Of a stretch of DNA of 64,000 bases, positions 1-9,211 are shown in pieces. A program made the position numbers and the translations under genes. Position 1 is the first letter of the stretch; the number at the start of each line of letters is the position of its first letter. The notes beneath the pieces are model-generated. The model saw only the letters and a program-made list of their open reading frames with translations, made no database searches and was not told the origin of the DNA. The DNA comes from Streptomyces caelestis (GTDB lineage Bacteria > Actinomycetota > Actinomycetes > Streptomycetales > Streptomycetaceae), in NCBI RefSeq assembly GCF_001279005.1, contig NZ_LGCN01000240.1, positions 124,001 to 188,000 on the forward strand, read 5' to 3'.

Positions 1-34
1 TGTGAGAGAAGGGGCGACGGGCAACGCATCCTGC

Positions 35-1099
35 ATGCGCATCGTGGTCACCGGGGTGACCGGAAACATCGGTTCTGTCGTCGTGCGGCGCTTGCGTGCC
101 GAGGGCGGGCACGACCTTGTGGGTCTGGCCCGGCGGCTGCCCGAGGGCACCGACAGCCGGGGCGTCGACTGGCGCTCTGCGGACCTCAGCGTCGAGGCCT
201 GCCACGGCACACTCGTCGAGGCCTTCACCGGCGCGGACGCGGTCGTCCACCTGGCATGGGGCTTCCAGCCGTCCCACGATCTCGCCTATCTCACCGAACT
301 CGGCGTCGGCGGTACCCGCCGCGTGCTCCGGGCCGTCGCCGACACCGGTGTCCCGCACCTGATCCACATGTCCTCGGTCGGGGCCTACTCACCGAAGAAG
401 GACGACCGTCCGGTGGACGAGTCCTGGCCCACCGGAGGCGTGCGCAGTTCGCGGTACAGCCGGCACAAATCGGCGGCCGAACACCTCCTCGACCGGCATG
501 AGGCCTCCGGCGCCGGCACGCTCGTCACCCGCCTCCGGCCGGGAATCGTCGGGCAGCGCGCCGCCGGCAGCGCTCTCCTGCGGTACGGCGTGCCCGCCCT
601 CGTGCCCTCCAGGGTGCTCGGTCTGCTGCCGGTCCTGCCGATGGACCGGAGGCTGACCATCCCGATGGTTCACACCGACGACGTCGCCGAGGCGATCGTC
701 ACGGTGTTGCACCGGCGCGCGGCGGGTCCGTTCAACCTCGCCGCCGACACGCCCGTGACCGCGGCGGTCCTCGCGGACGCGCTCGGCGCCAGGCTGGTGC
801 ACGTGCCCTCCGCCGTGGTCCGCGCCGTCATGTCGGCCGCCTGGCACGCACGCCTGCAACCGGTCGACACCGGGTGGCTCGACATGGGCTTCGCGCTCCC
901 GACGCTGGATACGACCCGGGCGCGCACGGAGCTCGACTGGGCCCCGGTCAAGGACGGCCCGCAGGTGCTCGCCGAGGTGATCGAGGGCATGAGGGAGGCC
1001 GCGTCCGGCCGGACACCCGTGCTGCGCCCACGCACCGTCCTCGGGGCGCTCGGCGACGCGGCCCGTCGTGGACCGGTCGCTGTGCGGCGACGCCCGTGA
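35..1099 (+). CDS. NAD-dependent epimerase/dehydratase family protein (extended SDR)
   Basis: About 354 residues. The N-terminus carries the Rossmann nucleotide motif TGVTGNIGS near residue 7, followed by an acidic stretch and the SSVGAYSP segment typical of extended SDR epimerases/reductases; a YSRHKSAAE segment supplies the YxxxK catalytic pair. The ATG at 35 is chosen because it puts the Gly-rich motif at the usual distance; a GTG at position 2 is also in frame, and no clear ribosome site separates them because the window begins here. The stop overlaps the next start by four bases, so it is the first visible gene of the type III PKS operon. Substrate is not readable; a ketone or sugar-like group of the operon's product is possible. 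Family is confident, role is inference. Confidence 0.8.
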   Translation: MRIVVTGVTGNIGSVVVRRLRAEGGHDLVGLARRLPEGTDSRGVDWRSADLSVEACHGTLVEAFTGADAVVHLAWGFQPSHDLAYLTELGVGGTRRVLRAVADTGVPHLIHMSSVGAYSPKKDDRPVDESWPTGGVRSSRYSRHKSAAEHLLDRHEASGAGTLVTRLRPGIVGQRAAGSALLRYGVPALVPSRVLGLLPVLPMDRRLTIPMVHTDDVAEAIVTVLHRRAAGPFNLAADTPVTAAVLADALGARLVHVPSAVVRAVMSAAWHARLQPVDTGWLDMGFALPTLDTTRARTELDWAPVKDGPQVLAEVIEGMREAASGRTPVLRPRTVLGALGDAARRGPVAVRRRP

Positions 1100-1932
1100 C
1101 CGCCGGCACGGCACCGACGCGCTCCGGACCGCCGCCCGTGGTCGCGCTGCTCTCCGCCGCCCACGGCGGGCCGGCTCTGGCGGTCGCCGCCGTCGCGGGC
1201 CTGCTCGCGCTCCGCGGCGACCTGTACCCGTTCGACACCGCCGTCGTCACCGCCGCGGTACTCGCCGGTCAGCTCACGATCGGCTGGGGCAACGACCTGC
1301 GGGACCTCCCCCGCGACCGCGCCGTCGGCCGGACCGGCAAGCCGTTGGTCACCGGAGCCCTCCCGGTCGCCTGGGTGGTGCGCGCCCTGGCCGTGGCCGG
1401 ACTCGCCTGCATCGTGCTGTCCGCGCTCGCCGGACGGCGCAGCGCGCTGGTCAACATCGTCCTCGTCGCCGGCGCGGGCCACGCCTACAACCTGGGGCTC
1501 AAGGCGACCTGGTGGTCGTGGGCGCCGTACGCCAGTGCCTTCGGGACGCTGCCCTCGGTCGTCACCCTCGCCGGCCCCGCCCCGGCCTGGGCGCCGCTGT
1601 GGACGACCGGCGCCGGAGCCGCGCTCGGTGTCGGGGCGCATCTGCTCAACACGCTGCCCGACCTCGCCGACGACGAACGCACCGGCGTCCGCGGCCTGCC
1701 GCACCGGCTCGGCGAGCGCCTTTCACGCGTCCTGGCCGCCGTGCTGCTGGCCGTCGCCTCGCTGCTGGCCGTGCTCGGCCCCGCCGGGCCTCCTCCGGCG
1801 TGGGCGCCGGCGGTCCTCGCCCCGGTGGCGGTCCTCGTCGTGCTCACGTGGGCCGCCCACGGCCGTACCCCCTTCCGGGCCGCGGTGGCTGTCGCCCTGC
1901 TCGATGTCGTGCTGCTCGTGGCGGCCGGTTGA
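1096..1932 (+). CDS. UbiA-family membrane prenyltransferase
   Basis: About 278 residues, strongly hydrophobic, with several predicted membrane segments. The first aspartate motif is intact as NDLRDLPRD (Asn66 to Asp74, the family's NDxxDxxxD), and a second Asp-rich motif, PDLADDE, follows near residue 185; both bind the magnesium-diphosphate of an isoprenyl donor. The GTG start at 1096 overlaps the upstream TGA (GTGA), which implies translational coupling; longer in-frame extensions lack codon bias. In this operon it would be expected to attach an isoprenoid chain to an aromatic or glycerol-phosphate acceptor. Lying beside a geranylgeranyl-reductase-type flavoprotein and a type III PKS, it makes a prenylated phenolic product possible, but that is inference. 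Confidence 0.85.
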   Translation: MTAGTAPTRSGPPPVVALLSAAHGGPALAVAAVAGLLALRGDLYPFDTAVVTAAVLAGQLTIGWGNDLRDLPRDRAVGRTGKPLVTGALPVAWVVRALAVAGLACIVLSALAGRRSALVNIVLVAGAGHAYNLGLKATWWSWAPYASAFGTLPSVVTLAGPAPAWAPLWTTGAGAALGVGAHLLNTLPDLADDERTGVRGLPHRLGERLSRVLAAVLLAVASLLAVLGPAGPPPAWAPAVLAPVAVLVVLTWAAHGRTPFRAAVAVALLDVVLLVAAG

Positions 1933-3113
1933 TGGCGCCTGCATCCACTCGCTGGGACCTCGCGGTGGTCGGCGCCGGACCCGCCGGCGCCGCCGCCGCC
2001 CTGGGCGCACTGCACGCCGACGCGGGTCTGCGCGTCGCCCTGCTGGACCGGGCGGGCTTCCCGCGGGACAAGGTCTGCGGCGACGGGGTGGCCCCGCACG
2101 TCCTCGACCTCCTCTCCGAGGTCCTCGTCACCGGTCTCGTCGACGACCGGGTCCCGGTCGAGCGTCTCCGCCTCGGCCGGGGCGGCCTGGCCGTCGAGCG
2201 GCGGACGGCCCGCCCGGCGTGGGTGGTGCCGCGCCGGATCTTCGATGCCCGACTGGTCGACGCGGCCGTCGCCGCGGGCGCCCGGCTCCTGCGGCACCGC
2301 GTCCGTGATCTGCGGCGGGACACCGACGCGGTGATCCTGGACGGGGAGGTCTCCGCCGCGGTCGTGGTCGGCGCCGACGGCGAGCACTCGGTCGTCCGAC
2401 GCGCGCTCGGCCGCTCTCGCGGTCCGGTGGCCCTGGCGCTGCGCGGCTACGCCCCGGTCGCACCCGGGCGGCGAGGCGTACAGGTCATCGAGTTCGGCAC
2501 CCGCCACCAGCCGTCGTACGCCTGGTCCTTCGACCGCGGTGACGGCCACGCGAACGTCGGATACGGCGAGGTCCTCCACGGAGGCCGGCCGGCGCCGACC
2601 CGCGCCCAGTTGTTCGAGCGGCTGGAGGTGCTCCTGCCCGGCGCGGCCGAGGAGGGACGGGACTGGGCCGGGCACCTCCTGCCGCTCTCGACGGCACGCT
2701 GGCGCCCTCCGGCCGGTCGCGTGCTGCTCGCGGGCGACGCCGCCTGCCTGGTGAACCCCCTGACCGGAGAGGGCATCCACTACGCCGTGGCCACCGGCAT
2801 CGCGGCCGGTCGCGCCGCCGCCGCAGCCCTACGGGACGGACGGCCCGAGCGGGCGGGAGAGCACTACGCCCGCATCACCCGCCGGATCCTGTTGCCCCAC
2901 CTGCGCCACACCGCTCTGGCCGCCCGGCTCGCCCGCACCACCGGTGTCCTCGAGGCCGGGCTGCGGGCTTCGGCCGCCGACCAGCGCGTCTTCGACGACT
3001 TCGTCGAACTCGGTCTCGCTCGCGGCCGGTTGACCCCCACCGTCGCGCTCGGCCTCGGCCGGGCGTTCCTCACCCCCATCCGTCCGACCGGCCGCCCTCG
3101 GGAGCCAGCATGA
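1932..3113 (+). CDS. FAD-dependent oxidoreductase, geranylgeranyl-reductase type
   Basis: About 393 residues. The N-terminus has the FAD dinucleotide motif VVGAGPAGAAAA; the RDKVCGDGVAP segment near residue 45 is characteristic of the geranylgeranyl reductase family, and GDAACLVNPLTGEGIHYA near residue 275 is its second FAD motif. Members hydrogenate polyprenyl chains or hydroxylate aromatic rings. The ATG at 1932 shares one base with the UbiA stop (TGATG). Placed between a prenyltransferase and a type III PKS, it may saturate the prenyl chain; ring hydroxylation is the alternative. Confidence 0.82.
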   Translation: MAPASTRWDLAVVGAGPAGAAAALGALHADAGLRVALLDRAGFPRDKVCGDGVAPHVLDLLSEVLVTGLVDDRVPVERLRLGRGGLAVERRTARPAWVVPRRIFDARLVDAAVAAGARLLRHRVRDLRRDTDAVILDGEVSAAVVVGADGEHSVVRRALGRSRGPVALALRGYAPVAPGRRGVQVIEFGTRHQPSYAWSFDRGDGHANVGYGEVLHGGRPAPTRAQLFERLEVLLPGAAEEGRDWAGHLLPLSTARWRPPAGRVLLAGDAACLVNPLTGEGIHYAVATGIAAGRAAAAALRDGRPERAGEHYARITRRILLPHLRHTALAARLARTTGVLEAGLRASAADQRVFDDFVELGLARGRLTPTVALGLGRAFLTPIRPTGRPREPA

Positions 3114-4192
3114 CCATGCGTGTCCTCAGTGTCTGCGGTGTCCTGCCCCATCACCGCTACCGGCAGGAGGAGATCACCGAGTCCTTCGTCGGCATACTGG
3201 TCGAGGATGCGGTCGACCGCGGCGTCGTCGAACGGTTCCACCGCAACACGTGCGTCGAGACCCGGCACACCGTGCTGGCGCTGGAGGAGTACGCCCGCCT
3301 CGGGGACTTCGGCCGGTCGAACGACGCCTTCATCCGGATGGGCGTCGAACTGGGCGGTCGCGCGGTCGTCAACGCGCTCAAGGAGGTCGGCCTCACGCCG
3401 ACCGACGTCGACTTCATCGTGTCGTGCACGGTGACCGGTCTGGCCGTCCCTCCGCTCGAAGCCCGCATCGCGGCGGAGATCGGGCTGCGCCCCGACGTGG
3501 TGCGCATGCCCCTGGTAGGCCTCGGCTGTGTCGCCGGCGCGGCCGGCGTCGCACGCCTGAACGACCTGCTGCGCGGCCGTCCGGACGGGGTCGCGGTGCT
3601 GGTGTCGGTCGAGTTGTGCTCGCTCACGTTCCAGCGCGAGGACACCTCGCTCGCCAATCTCGTGGCGAGCGGCCTGTTCGGGGACGGCGCCGCGGCGGTG
3701 GTCGCAGTCGGTTCCGGGCATCCGCTCGCACGGTCCGACGACCCCGCCCGCCCCGAGGTCCTCGCCTCGCGCAGTCGTCTCTACCCCGACTCGGAACGCA
3801 TGATGGGCTGGGACGTCGGTTCCGGCGGATTCAGGATCGTGCTCGACTCCTCGGTCCCCGACCTGGTGCGCCGGTACGTCGGCGACGACGTTCGCGGCTT
3901 CCTCGACGACCACGCCCTCACCGGCGACGACATCGGCTGGTACGTCGCGCACCCCGGTGGTCCCAAGGTCCTGGAAGCACTGCAGGAAGTGCTCGGGATC
4001 GAGCGTGACGCCCTGGGAGTGACCTGGGACTCACTGCGCCGGATCGGCAACCTGTCCTCCTCCTCCGTGCTGCACGTCCTGGCGGACACGCTCGCCGACC
4101 GCCCTCCGCGGCCCGGCTCCCACGGGCTCATGCTCGCCCTGGGCCCGGGCTTCTGCTCCGAACTCGTGCTCCTGCGCGCCCCGGGAGGATGA
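3110..4192 (+). CDS. srsA: Type III polyketide synthase (alkylresorcinol synthase-like, SrsA type)
   Basis: 360 residues, the normal length for a bacterial chalcone-synthase-family enzyme. The catalytic triad is visible: Cys140 in LVGLGCVAGAAG, His281 in YVAHPGGPK and Asn314 in IGNLSSSS. These enzymes condense malonyl-type extenders onto an acyl starter and cyclise the product. The next two genes, a methyltransferase of the isoprenylcysteine type and a flavin hydroxylase, reproduce the srsABC order of the S. griseus phenolic-lipid operon, in which SrsA makes alkylresorcinols from fatty acyl starters. The start overlaps the upstream stop (ATGA). The family is certain; the chain length and exact ring product cannot be read from sequence. 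Confidence 0.88.
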   Translation: MTMRVLSVCGVLPHHRYRQEEITESFVGILVEDAVDRGVVERFHRNTCVETRHTVLALEEYARLGDFGRSNDAFIRMGVELGGRAVVNALKEVGLTPTDVDFIVSCTVTGLAVPPLEARIAAEIGLRPDVVRMPLVGLGCVAGAAGVARLNDLLRGRPDGVAVLVSVELCSLTFQREDTSLANLVASGLFGDGAAAVVAVGSGHPLARSDDPARPEVLASRSRLYPDSERMMGWDVGSGGFRIVLDSSVPDLVRRYVGDDVRGFLDDHALTGDDIGWYVAHPGGPKVLEALQEVLGIERDALGVTWDSLRRIGNLSSSSVLHVLADTLADRPPRPGSHGLMLALGPGFCSELVLLRAPGG

Positions 4193-4195
4193 GAG

Positions 4196-4714
4196 GTGAG
4201 CGGCGAGGTTCTGTTCACCGTCCTGGTCCTGGCCGTCGGCCTGGAACGGGTCGCCGAACTGTTCGTGTCCCACCGCAACGCCGTCCGGAGCATCGCGCGG
4301 GGCGGTGCGGAGGCCGGGCGGGGCCACTACCCGTTCATGGTGGCACTGCACACGGGCCTGCTGGTCGGCGCGCTCGTGGAGGTACGGGTGCGGCAGCCGG
4401 ACGCCGTACCGGCCCTCGTCTGGACCATGCTCGCCCTCGTCGCGGCCTCGCAGACGCTGCGCTGGTGGTGCGTCGCCACCTTGGGCCGGCAGTGGAACAC
4501 CCGGTTGATCGTCGTGCCCGGCGCCGCGCGCGTGACCGGCGGCCCCTACCGCCTGCTCCGGCACCCGAACTACCTCGCCGTCGTCGTCGAGGGGTTCGCG
4601 CTCCCGCTGGTGCACTCGGCCTGGGTCACGGCGGTCGTCTTCACCGTGCTGAACGGATTCCTGCTCGCCACCCGCGTCCGCGCCGAGGACACCGCCCTGG
4701 CGCGGCTGGCCTGA
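4196..4714 (+). CDS. srsB: Isoprenylcysteine carboxyl methyltransferase-family membrane protein (SrsB-like)
   Basis: 172 residues, mostly hydrophobic with about four membrane segments. The ICMT signature is present near the C-terminus: a GGPYRLLRHPNYLA block with the SAM-binding RHPxY core, followed by a hydrophobic helix. In the srs operon the corresponding protein O-methylates the phenolic lipid rather than a prenylcysteine. The GTG start lies three bases after the PKS stop, with a GGGAGG ribosome site overlapping the end of that gene. Confidence 0.82.
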   Translation: MSGEVLFTVLVLAVGLERVAELFVSHRNAVRSIARGGAEAGRGHYPFMVALHTGLLVGALVEVRVRQPDAVPALVWTMLALVAASQTLRWWCVATLGRQWNTRLIVVPGAARVTGGPYRLLRHPNYLAVVVEGFALPLVHSAWVTAVVFTVLNGFLLATRVRAEDTALARLA

Positions 4715-4724
4715 GGAGGGTCTC

Positions 4725-5753
4725 ATGGATCTCCTCGTCGTCGGTGGAGGACCGGCAGGTCTCGCCACGGCATTGCACGCGGCTCGGGCAGGCCTCGAAG
4801 TCGCCGTCTGGGAGCAGCGCGCCGGCACCCTCGACAAGGCGTGCGGCGAGGGTCTGATGCCGGGTGCCGTCGCCGCCCTGGCAGCGCTCGGTGTGCACCC
4901 GCCGGGACACGACCTGTGGGGCATCTCGTACGTCTCCGGGCCGCGTCGGGTCGACGCCGACTTCCGGGCGGGGCCGGGCCGCGGGGTACGTCGCACCGTC
5001 CTGCACGCGGCGCTGCGCGAGGCGGTGCTGGCCGCCGGCGTACGGATCGAGCAGCGCACGGTGCGCCGTGTCGAGCAGGACGAGGACGGTGTCGTGATCG
5101 ACGGCACCCGTGCCGGCCACCTCGCCGCTGCGGATGGCCTGCACTCGCCGATCCGCCGGTCCCTGGGTCTGCACCGGCCGCGTCGGGCCCACCGGCGACA
5201 CGGGCTGCGCCGCCACTACGTGCTCGCCCCCTGGAGCGACCGCGTCGAGGTGCACTGGGCCCGTGACGCGGAGGCCTACGTGACCCCGGTGGGCGACGGC
5301 CTGGTGGGCGTCGCGGTGCTCACCGCCGGCCGCGGACCGTACGACGACCACCTCGCCGCCTTCCCCGCATTGCGGGAGCGGCTGGCCGGAGCCGGACCCG
5401 CCGGACCGGTGCGCGGGGCGGGGCCGCTCCGCCAGGACACGCACGCACGCACCGCCGGCCGGGTGCTGCTGGTCGGCGATGCGGCCGGTTACGTCGACGC
5501 GCTGACCGGTGAGGGCGTCGCGCTGGCGCTCGCGCAGGCCTCGGCGGCGGTGCGAGCAGTCGTCGACCATGACCTGGCGGCGTACGAGCGGGAGTGGCGA
5601 CGACTCACCCGGCGCCATCGCCGGCTGACCCGGGCGCTGCTCGGCGCGACGAGGATCCTCCCGGTCCGCTCAGCGCTGGTGCCCACGGCGCAGCGGCTGC
5701 CGGGGTTGTTCTCCGCGACCGTCGATGCGCTGGCGCGTCCGGCGGGTACATGA
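4725..5753 (+). CDS. srsC: FAD-dependent aromatic monooxygenase (SrsC-like)
   Basis: 342 residues. It has an N-terminal FAD motif (VVGGGPAGLATA), a KACGEGLMPG segment, and a second FAD motif LLVGDAAGYVDALTGEGVALA near residue 245. It belongs to the flavoprotein hydroxylase/reductase superfamily. In srs-type operons this enzyme hydroxylates methylated alkylresorcinol to a hydroquinone that oxidises to the quinone. It is only ten bases from the methyltransferase, with GAGGAGG just upstream. It is the last gene of the operon; no plus-strand gene follows for about 2.8 kb. Confidence 0.82.
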   Translation: MDLLVVGGGPAGLATALHAARAGLEVAVWEQRAGTLDKACGEGLMPGAVAALAALGVHPPGHDLWGISYVSGPRRVDADFRAGPGRGVRRTVLHAALREAVLAAGVRIEQRTVRRVEQDEDGVVIDGTRAGHLAAADGLHSPIRRSLGLHRPRRAHRRHGLRRHYVLAPWSDRVEVHWARDAEAYVTPVGDGLVGVAVLTAGRGPYDDHLAAFPALRERLAGAGPAGPVRGAGPLRQDTHARTAGRVLLVGDAAGYVDALTGEGVALALAQASAAVRAVVDHDLAAYEREWRRLTRRHRRLTRALLGATRILPVRSALVPTAQRLPGLFSATVDALARPAGT

Positions 5754-6049
5754 TCCGGCAGGCTTCGGACACCTGCGCCGCGTACGGACGGAGGAATCCG
5801 ACGCCGTCCGCGGGGACGATGACGGCCGCCGCGGTGCGCCGCGATGAACCCCGGCTCGTTTCGGCTCGGCCTGGCACCGAAGGGCGCGGGGTGGCACCCT
5901 GCCTCATGGCCGTCGTCATCGGTGACGGATGCCCAGGAGCTCTTCGGGGGCGACCACCGGACGGACCGAGAGCGCGCGGCCGCGTCGGCCGGCATCGACT
6001 TCGTCACGCTCAAGGAGGGCCTGAGCCCGCGGATCAGCCGCGGCCCGAG

Positions 6050-6440
6050 GACGTGTGCGTGCCCGGCGCCGGGCCCCGAAGGGGACGCTCCTGCGCGTCG
6101 GTGAGCAGGCCGACGGGGGAACGGGAGAAGCCGCAGCAGCAGGCGATGCCTTCACTCGGACCGGTCTCGAGACGGTTCGCATCCCCTCCACGACGGGCTC
6201 GTCGGCGGTGGCGCCGGCGAGCCCCAGCCACAGCACGCGCTTGCCCGCGAGGCGGGGCCCGCTGCGGCCGCGGGCGAACCCGTGGTTCCCCACGTGGTCG
6301 ATCCAGCCCTTGAGGACGGCGGGCGCGCTCTGCCGGTACATCGGGAAGACAGCGACGACACCGGCGTCGAGGATGCGCCGCACATGGGCGTGCGCTTCGT
6401 CCGAGTACGCCTTCTCCCTGTCGCCCCGGTCGGGCCGGTG
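6050..6440 (-). pseudogene. Remnant of a flavodoxin-fold NAD(P)H oxidoreductase (KefF/MdaB-like)
   Basis: The minus strand encodes FPMYRQSAPAVLKGWIDHV followed by GFARGRSGPRLAGKR and LGLAGATADEPVVEGMRT, clear blocks of the flavodoxin_2 quinone-reductase family. The next family block (LETGPSEGIA, GFSRSPVGLLTDAQERP) continues in a different frame. The switch falls at about 6166-6174, where a single missing C would restore the family's Val-Leu-Glu-Thr. The N-terminal FMN-binding part is also absent. It therefore looks like a truncated, frameshifted relic; the frameshift alone could be a sequence error, but the missing N-terminus could not. Confidence 0.7.
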
Positions 6441-6605
6441 CGACGCGCCAGGCATTCGGTTCCCGGACGGCAGGGGGGCTTTTCCGGGAGTGGCCGTGTG
6501 GTGCGGTGCGCGTTCGGAGCTGCTGTCCGGGTTCCTGAAGAGCCGGCCGCGGTCACCCGGCCCGGCCCGAACGGTCTGATCTTCATCACGGTGTCGAGCA
6601 CGTGA

Positions 6606-7781
6606 TCAAACGGTGCGGCACAGGGCGTGGTCGATGAGGTGGTGCAGTGCGTCCTCCTGACGGGCCGAGGTCTTCGGGTCCGCGGAGCGGCTGTGCGCGG
6701 AGACGGTGACAGTGCGTCGGCCGTCCACGGTTGCCGCCGCCCGGATCACATATCCGAAGCCGCTCCCTCCGTGCCCGAGGTAGCCGCCGCCGCAGGACAG
6801 GGGTGTGAAGAACAGGCCCAGGCCGTCCCGGGTGTCTTCCGGGTGACCGCTGTTCTCCGGCACCGGCACGGTGTTCTGCAGGGCGGCGAGTTCGGCGGGC
6901 TTCAGCAGCTGTCCACTTGCCAAGGCGCCGAAGAAGCGGTTGAGGTCGCGGGCCGTGCCGGTCATCGAGCCGTCGGCCCCGCTGTCGAAGGGACGGTAGG
7001 GGATGGTGGTGTCGACCATCGGGCCGTCCACGGTGAACTGCTGGTAGTTGGCCGTGTGCGGATACGGAAGGAAGGGCCGGGTGCCGGGGGTGCCGGTGTG
7101 CCGCAGGCCGAGCGGGCGCAGGACGCGGTCGTGGACCTGCTGTTCCCAGGTGCGGCCTGTGATCTTCTCAATGATCATTCCGGCGAGCACGTAATTCGTG
7201 TTGGAATACGCCCAGCCGGCGTCTGCCCGGAAGGCGGGTTCATGGCGCATGGCAAGGCCCATCAGCTCTTCGGGCTCGTAGGCACGCCACCGGTTGGCGA
7301 AGTAGGTCCGGGCACCGGGGTCGGGGAAAACGTCGTGAATGTAGTCGGACAGGCCACTGGTGTGCTGCAGCAGGTTGCGGACGGTGATGGTCCGGCCGTC
7401 GTTTCCCGCACCGGACACCACCCCGGGCAGCAGCTGCTCCACCGTCTGGTCGAGGGAGATCCGTTTTTCACCCACCAGTTGCAGCATGACGGTGGCGACG
7501 AACGTCTTGGTGGTACTGCCCAGGCGCAGGTAGCCGTCCCTCGGAACCGGGCGGCGAGTGACCAGGTCCCCCACCCCGGAGCGGGCCGTGACCGTCCCGC
7601 GCGGAGTCTCCAGACGGACCGTCACCCCGGTGACCCCGGTGTCCCGCAGTGCGTCGGCGTCACGCTGCACGGACCAAGCCGTGTCGGTGGAGCGCGGCGC
7701 GGCCGAAGCCGCAACGGACGGCAGAGACGACGCAGCCAGTGCCAGCACCGCAGCCGATAACCGTGAACGACGAAAGATCAT
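6606..7781 (-). CDS. Secreted serine hydrolase, beta-lactamase/D-Ala-D-Ala carboxypeptidase family (class C fold)
   Basis: About 391 residues from the ATG at 7781, which begins a good signal peptide (MIFRRSRLSAAVLALAA, then ASA-A). The penicillin-binding fold motifs are in order: SxxK as STTK near residue 95, YxN as YSNTNY, and the late HxG-type GHGGSGFGY. A LLQHTSGLSDY block is typical of the EstB/serine hydrolase branch. It is expected outside the membrane, acting on peptidoglycan peptides or esters. An in-frame ATG 12 codons earlier is possible. Confidence 0.83.
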   Translation of the reverse strand: MIFRRSRLSAAVLALAASSLPSVAASAAPRSTDTAWSVQRDADALRDTGVTGVTVRLETPRGTVTARSGVGDLVTRRPVPRDGYLRLGSTTKTFVATVMLQLVGEKRISLDQTVEQLLPGVVSGAGNDGRTITVRNLLQHTSGLSDYIHDVFPDPGARTYFANRWRAYEPEELMGLAMRHEPAFRADAGWAYSNTNYVLAGMIIEKITGRTWEQQVHDRVLRPLGLRHTGTPGTRPFLPYPHTANYQQFTVDGPMVDTTIPYRPFDSGADGSMTGTARDLNRFFGALASGQLLKPAELAALQNTVPVPENSGHPEDTRDGLGLFFTPLSCGGGYLGHGGSGFGYVIRAAATVDGRRTVTVSAHSRSADPKTSARQEDALHHLIDHALCRTV

Positions 7782-8554
7782 GACCCGAGACCAGGAACAG
7801 CGAGGGCGGCCGGCCATCCGGGATACGCCCGATCTCGAGCGGGTGCCGGCCGGATGGACATCATGCCGCTGAAGCCGGGTGCGTGAGGTCGGCGACCGTC
7901 GTCGGAGCTGTCGGTGTCGGGCACGGTGGAAGCCGGTGAGGCCGGTGTCGGGCCGGTGGATGACGGACACGCTCCGGCACGCGGCTTCGGCGAGCCGACG
8001 ATCTCCTCGGACATGCGCGCGGAGCAGGGCGCCCGCAGGATCGATGCTCCGCGTGGCCGCGAAGCGGGCCCGTCGTCCGCGTGCGGTTCGGCCCGTCCCC
8101 GTTTCGTGCGGTGGGTGAACGCCTCGGGCGTCGCCCCGTCGGCGAAGCCGTTTTGGCAGTCGTGGCCGAGGCGGTCGCCGAGGAGAGGGGCGGCGACGTC
8201 GTGCACCGGCCGGCGCCCGGCTGCCGTCCTGCCCCGGTCGGAGGGTGTCGGACCGCGCAGGGTGTCGAGCGGCGACCTGGGCTCGGGGCCGGGCAGCGCA
8301 CGCGCGTCGTTCGGGTTACCCTGCCAAGAAATGTCAGTCGGCTCCGGAGGCGTGGTCGTCTCCGGCCGGCGGGACGCCTGTCTCGGGGTCCCTGAGACGG
8401 ACCGTCTCCACGCCGCGGCGCTCGGACCGGCAGCCGTAGGACGGCACCGGGGTGACTCGAAGTGCACGACAGGGGAACCGGAAGGGAAGCCCTGACGCAC
8501 CAGGGGAGGCCGGGTGTCCGCGCGCCCGGCTCCCTCACCGGAGGAGAGACCACG
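7782..8554. other. Gene-free interval upstream of the SRPBCC gene
   Basis: About 770 bases between the divergent serine hydrolase and SRPBCC genes. Both strands carry open frames, but none shows a recognisable domain or a ribosome site with a convincing start, and they look like GC-driven shadows. It presumably contains the promoters of both flanking genes. I see no RNA gene or repeat in it. Confidence 0.5.
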
Positions 8555-9175
8555 ATGGCGCACGAAGACGACGCCCGGCAGGCCGTGCCGAACACGCCGG
8601 GAACGCGCACTGACGGTGACGGCGTCACGCACCGCCGACCACTGCGGGAGCGGCACGTCGAGGAGACGGTCGAGGTCGGGGTGCCGGTGCGGACGGCGTA
8701 CAACCAGTGGACGCAGTTCAAGACCTTCCCGCGCTTCTCGACCGTGGTGCACGGCGTCGAGCAGATCAGGCCCGCCGTGACCGTCTGGACCATCGGCTAC
8801 GGACCCCTGCGCCACCGCTTCGCGGTCGAGACCGTGGAGCAGGAGCCCGATGCCTACCTGGCCTGGCGCGGTCTCGAGCAGAACCCCTCCCACCAGGGCG
8901 AGGTCGAGTTCAGGCCGACGGGGCCCGGGAGCACCGCGATCACCGTCCGGATGCTCCTGGAACCGCGGGGAGCCGCGAGGTTCCTCACCCGCTCGTCCAG
9001 GGTCACCCGGCTGACCGCCCGGCTGGTGCGCGGCGAGCTCATGAGCTTCAAGCGGTTCATCGAGGGGCTGGGGCAGGAGGGCGGGGCCTGGCGCGGCACC
9101 ATCCGCAACGGCCGTGTGCAGCACGATCGTCCGGAACCCCCCAGGAGCCGTGTGGCCCAGTGGCCCGTCGGCTGA
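8555..9175 (+). CDS. SRPBCC family protein (polyketide cyclase/dehydrase-like)
   Basis: About 206 residues. After a variable N-terminus, the segment from RHVEETVEVGVPVRTAYNQW to about residue 165 has the START/Bet v1-like pattern of Streptomyces cyclase/dehydrase proteins, with the conserved FPRFSTVVHGVEQI. It is expected to form a hydrophobic ligand cavity; no catalytic function can be assigned. The ATG at 8555 is preferred over an upstream frame extension because GGAGGAGAGA lies ten bases before it. The molybdopterin oxidoreductase follows 36 bases later, so the two may be co-transcribed. Confidence 0.75.
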   Translation: MAHEDDARQAVPNTPGTRTDGDGVTHRRPLRERHVEETVEVGVPVRTAYNQWTQFKTFPRFSTVVHGVEQIRPAVTVWTIGYGPLRHRFAVETVEQEPDAYLAWRGLEQNPSHQGEVEFRPTGPGSTAITVRMLLEPRGAARFLTRSSRVTRLTARLVRGELMSFKRFIEGLGQEGGAWRGTIRNGRVQHDRPEPPRSRVAQWPVG

Positions 9176-9211
9176 CCCGCGCACCGGACACGGCGAGAGA
9201 AAGGCGAACCG

